A DNA stretch of 36,955 nt from Beijerinckiaceae bacterium (GTDB taxonomy: Bacteria > Pseudomonadota > Alphaproteobacteria > Rhizobiales > Beijerinckiaceae): NCBI GenBank assembly GCA_947478405.1, contig CANJVX010000031.1, positions 1-36,955 of the forward strand. Direction: 5' to 3'. Shown here piece after piece: positions 36,158 through 36,955 of this stretch; position 1 is the first letter of the stretch, and every line of letters starts with the position of its first letter. The translations under genes were made by a program, and so were the position numbers. A model generated the notes under the pieces. It did no database searches, was not told the DNA's origin, and worked only from the letters and a program-made list of their open reading frames with translations.

Positions 36158-36955
36158 TTACGGCTTTTGGAACAGGCTCGTGAGCTGTTCCTTGCTCAAC
36201 GGGGCGCTCAGCAATTTATAAGCAAACGCATCCTCGACCATCGCATCAAGTCCGTCGATGCGATCTGGATTGACCAGTTCGCGGGGCAAAAACTCATCGC
36301 GCACTTTCTTGGCGAGTTCTGGCGTCACTTCCGCCCATTTGGCATAAGCATCGAGCGAGGTCGGATCCGAATACATCCATTCGATTGTTTCGCGATAGGC
36401 CGCCATATAGCGCTTGTAGACATCACGGCGCTTTTCGAGATCACCCGCATTGGCGGCAATCACACGGATCGACTGGCTGCGGAATGCGACAATGTCGCGA
36501 CCCGGCACCAACATGCGCGTCTTGCCATCCATCACCGGTTGGTAGGCCAGCGGGGGTGCTGACCAACCCACATCAATCTGGCCACTCATCACTTGCGTGT
36601 AGGTCGAAGTGGGGCTGCCGGTTGCTGTCGGCTTCACCTTCGCGTCGAATTGCTTTTGCATGGCAGCGACCATCATCATGGTCGAAGAGCCAGCCGTGGA
36701 AAAAGCAACCGTCTTGTCGGCGGCATCCTTGAATGTCTTGATGGGTGAATCGGCGCGCACATACCAGAATTCATAAGCGCCCGTGATGGTCGAGCCGATG
36801 GCGCGGATCGGTGCGCCCTTCTGGAAAGCGCCCATCACCGAATGTGTGCCCACACCAATGCCCACATCAACGGAACCGGAGATGACAGCCTGCTGCGTCT
36901 CGCCCGACCCTTGAGTGTAGAGCAGCTCAAGCACAAGCCCATGCTTCTTGAAGAA
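36158..36955 (-). CDS. ABC transporter substrate-binding protein (NMT1/SsuA/TauA-like), partial
   Basis: A C-terminal part of about 265 residues; the N-terminus and signal peptide lie beyond the right edge. The frame is open to the last base, beginning FFKKHGLVLELLYTQG. Family features are SGETQQAVISGSVDVGIGVGTHSVM, KTFKDAADKTVAFSTAGSSTMM, YTQVMSGQIDVGWSAPP and the C-terminal helical part with LDAMVEDAFAYKLL. Proteins of this group bind nitrate, sulfonates, taurine or pyrimidine precursors, and the ligand cannot be assigned. Its transport partners should lie upstream, outside the window. Confidence 0.87.
   Translation of the reverse strand, partial: FFKKHGLVLELLYTQGSGETQQAVISGSVDVGIGVGTHSVMGAFQKGAPIRAIGSTITGAYEFWYVRADSPIKTFKDAADKTVAFSTAGSSTMMMVAAMQKQFDAKVKPTATGSPTSTYTQVMSGQIDVGWSAPPLAYQPVMDGKTRMLVPGRDIVAFRSQSIRVIAANAGDLEKRRDVYKRYMAAYRETIEWMYSDPTSLDAYAKWAEVTPELAKKVRDEFLPRELVNPDRIDGLDAMVEDAFAYKLLSAPLSKEQLTSLFQKP

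Noticed and set aside
1-36955. CRISPR arrays, rRNA genes, prophage or toxin-antitoxin pairs
   Set aside because: Read through for regularly spaced repeats and for typical proteins of these systems; none were seen.

Overview
The window looks like a chromosome segment of an alphaproteobacterium, most likely Hyphomicrobiales (Rhizobiales) with a phototrophic ancestry. The evidence is an ALAS-type hemA beside bchD, bchI and tspO, a 14-gene alphaproteobacterial nuo operon that runs into birA-rnj-mce, and a DUF1467 gene close to tRNA-Lys. The genus cannot be fixed from the sequence alone.

Region 1 (1-5352) is one end of a photosynthesis gene cluster with visible damage. The 3' end of an IS3-like transposase is joined directly to the last 77 codons of a puhE-like gene, followed by intact hemA, a small membrane protein, and convergent bchI-bchD. 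bchI carries a one-base insertion just after its Walker A motif. A perfect TGT-N12-ACA site (PpsR/CrtJ type) lies in the gap between bchI and the divergent tspO. If both lesions are real, this strain has probably lost or is losing bacteriochlorophyll synthesis while keeping hemA for haem.

Region 2 (5353-7664) holds a flagellin gene with a folded leader and a strong terminator, then a split (two-gene) chromate-transporter-family system.

Region 3 (7859-25532) is the complete respiratory complex I operon in the order nuoA-B-C-D-(small membrane protein)-E-F-G-H-(small membrane protein)-I-J-K-L-M-N. It continues with biotin-protein ligase, RNase J and methylmalonyl-CoA epimerase. Many stops and starts overlap or nearly touch, which suggests one long transcript.

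Region 4 (25559-28294) appears to be an insertion into the otherwise conserved mce-DUF1467 junction. It has a visibly A+T-richer gene with a GT-D-like signature, a broken MFS transporter, tRNA-Lys and DUF1467.

Region 5 (28653-36955) is an accessory transport and metabolism stretch: two Bug/TctC-type periplasmic binding proteins (one frameshifted in a T7 run) flanking a DMT transporter, a nitroreductase, two MFS transporters, an SDR oxidoreductase, and a partial NMT1/SsuA-type ABC binding protein running off the right edge.

No CRISPR array, rRNA or prophage was seen. The least conventional signals are the damaged photosynthesis genes with an intact regulator-type site, the tandem-hairpin flagellin leader, the small membrane proteins embedded in the nuo operon, and the insertion beside tRNA-Lys.
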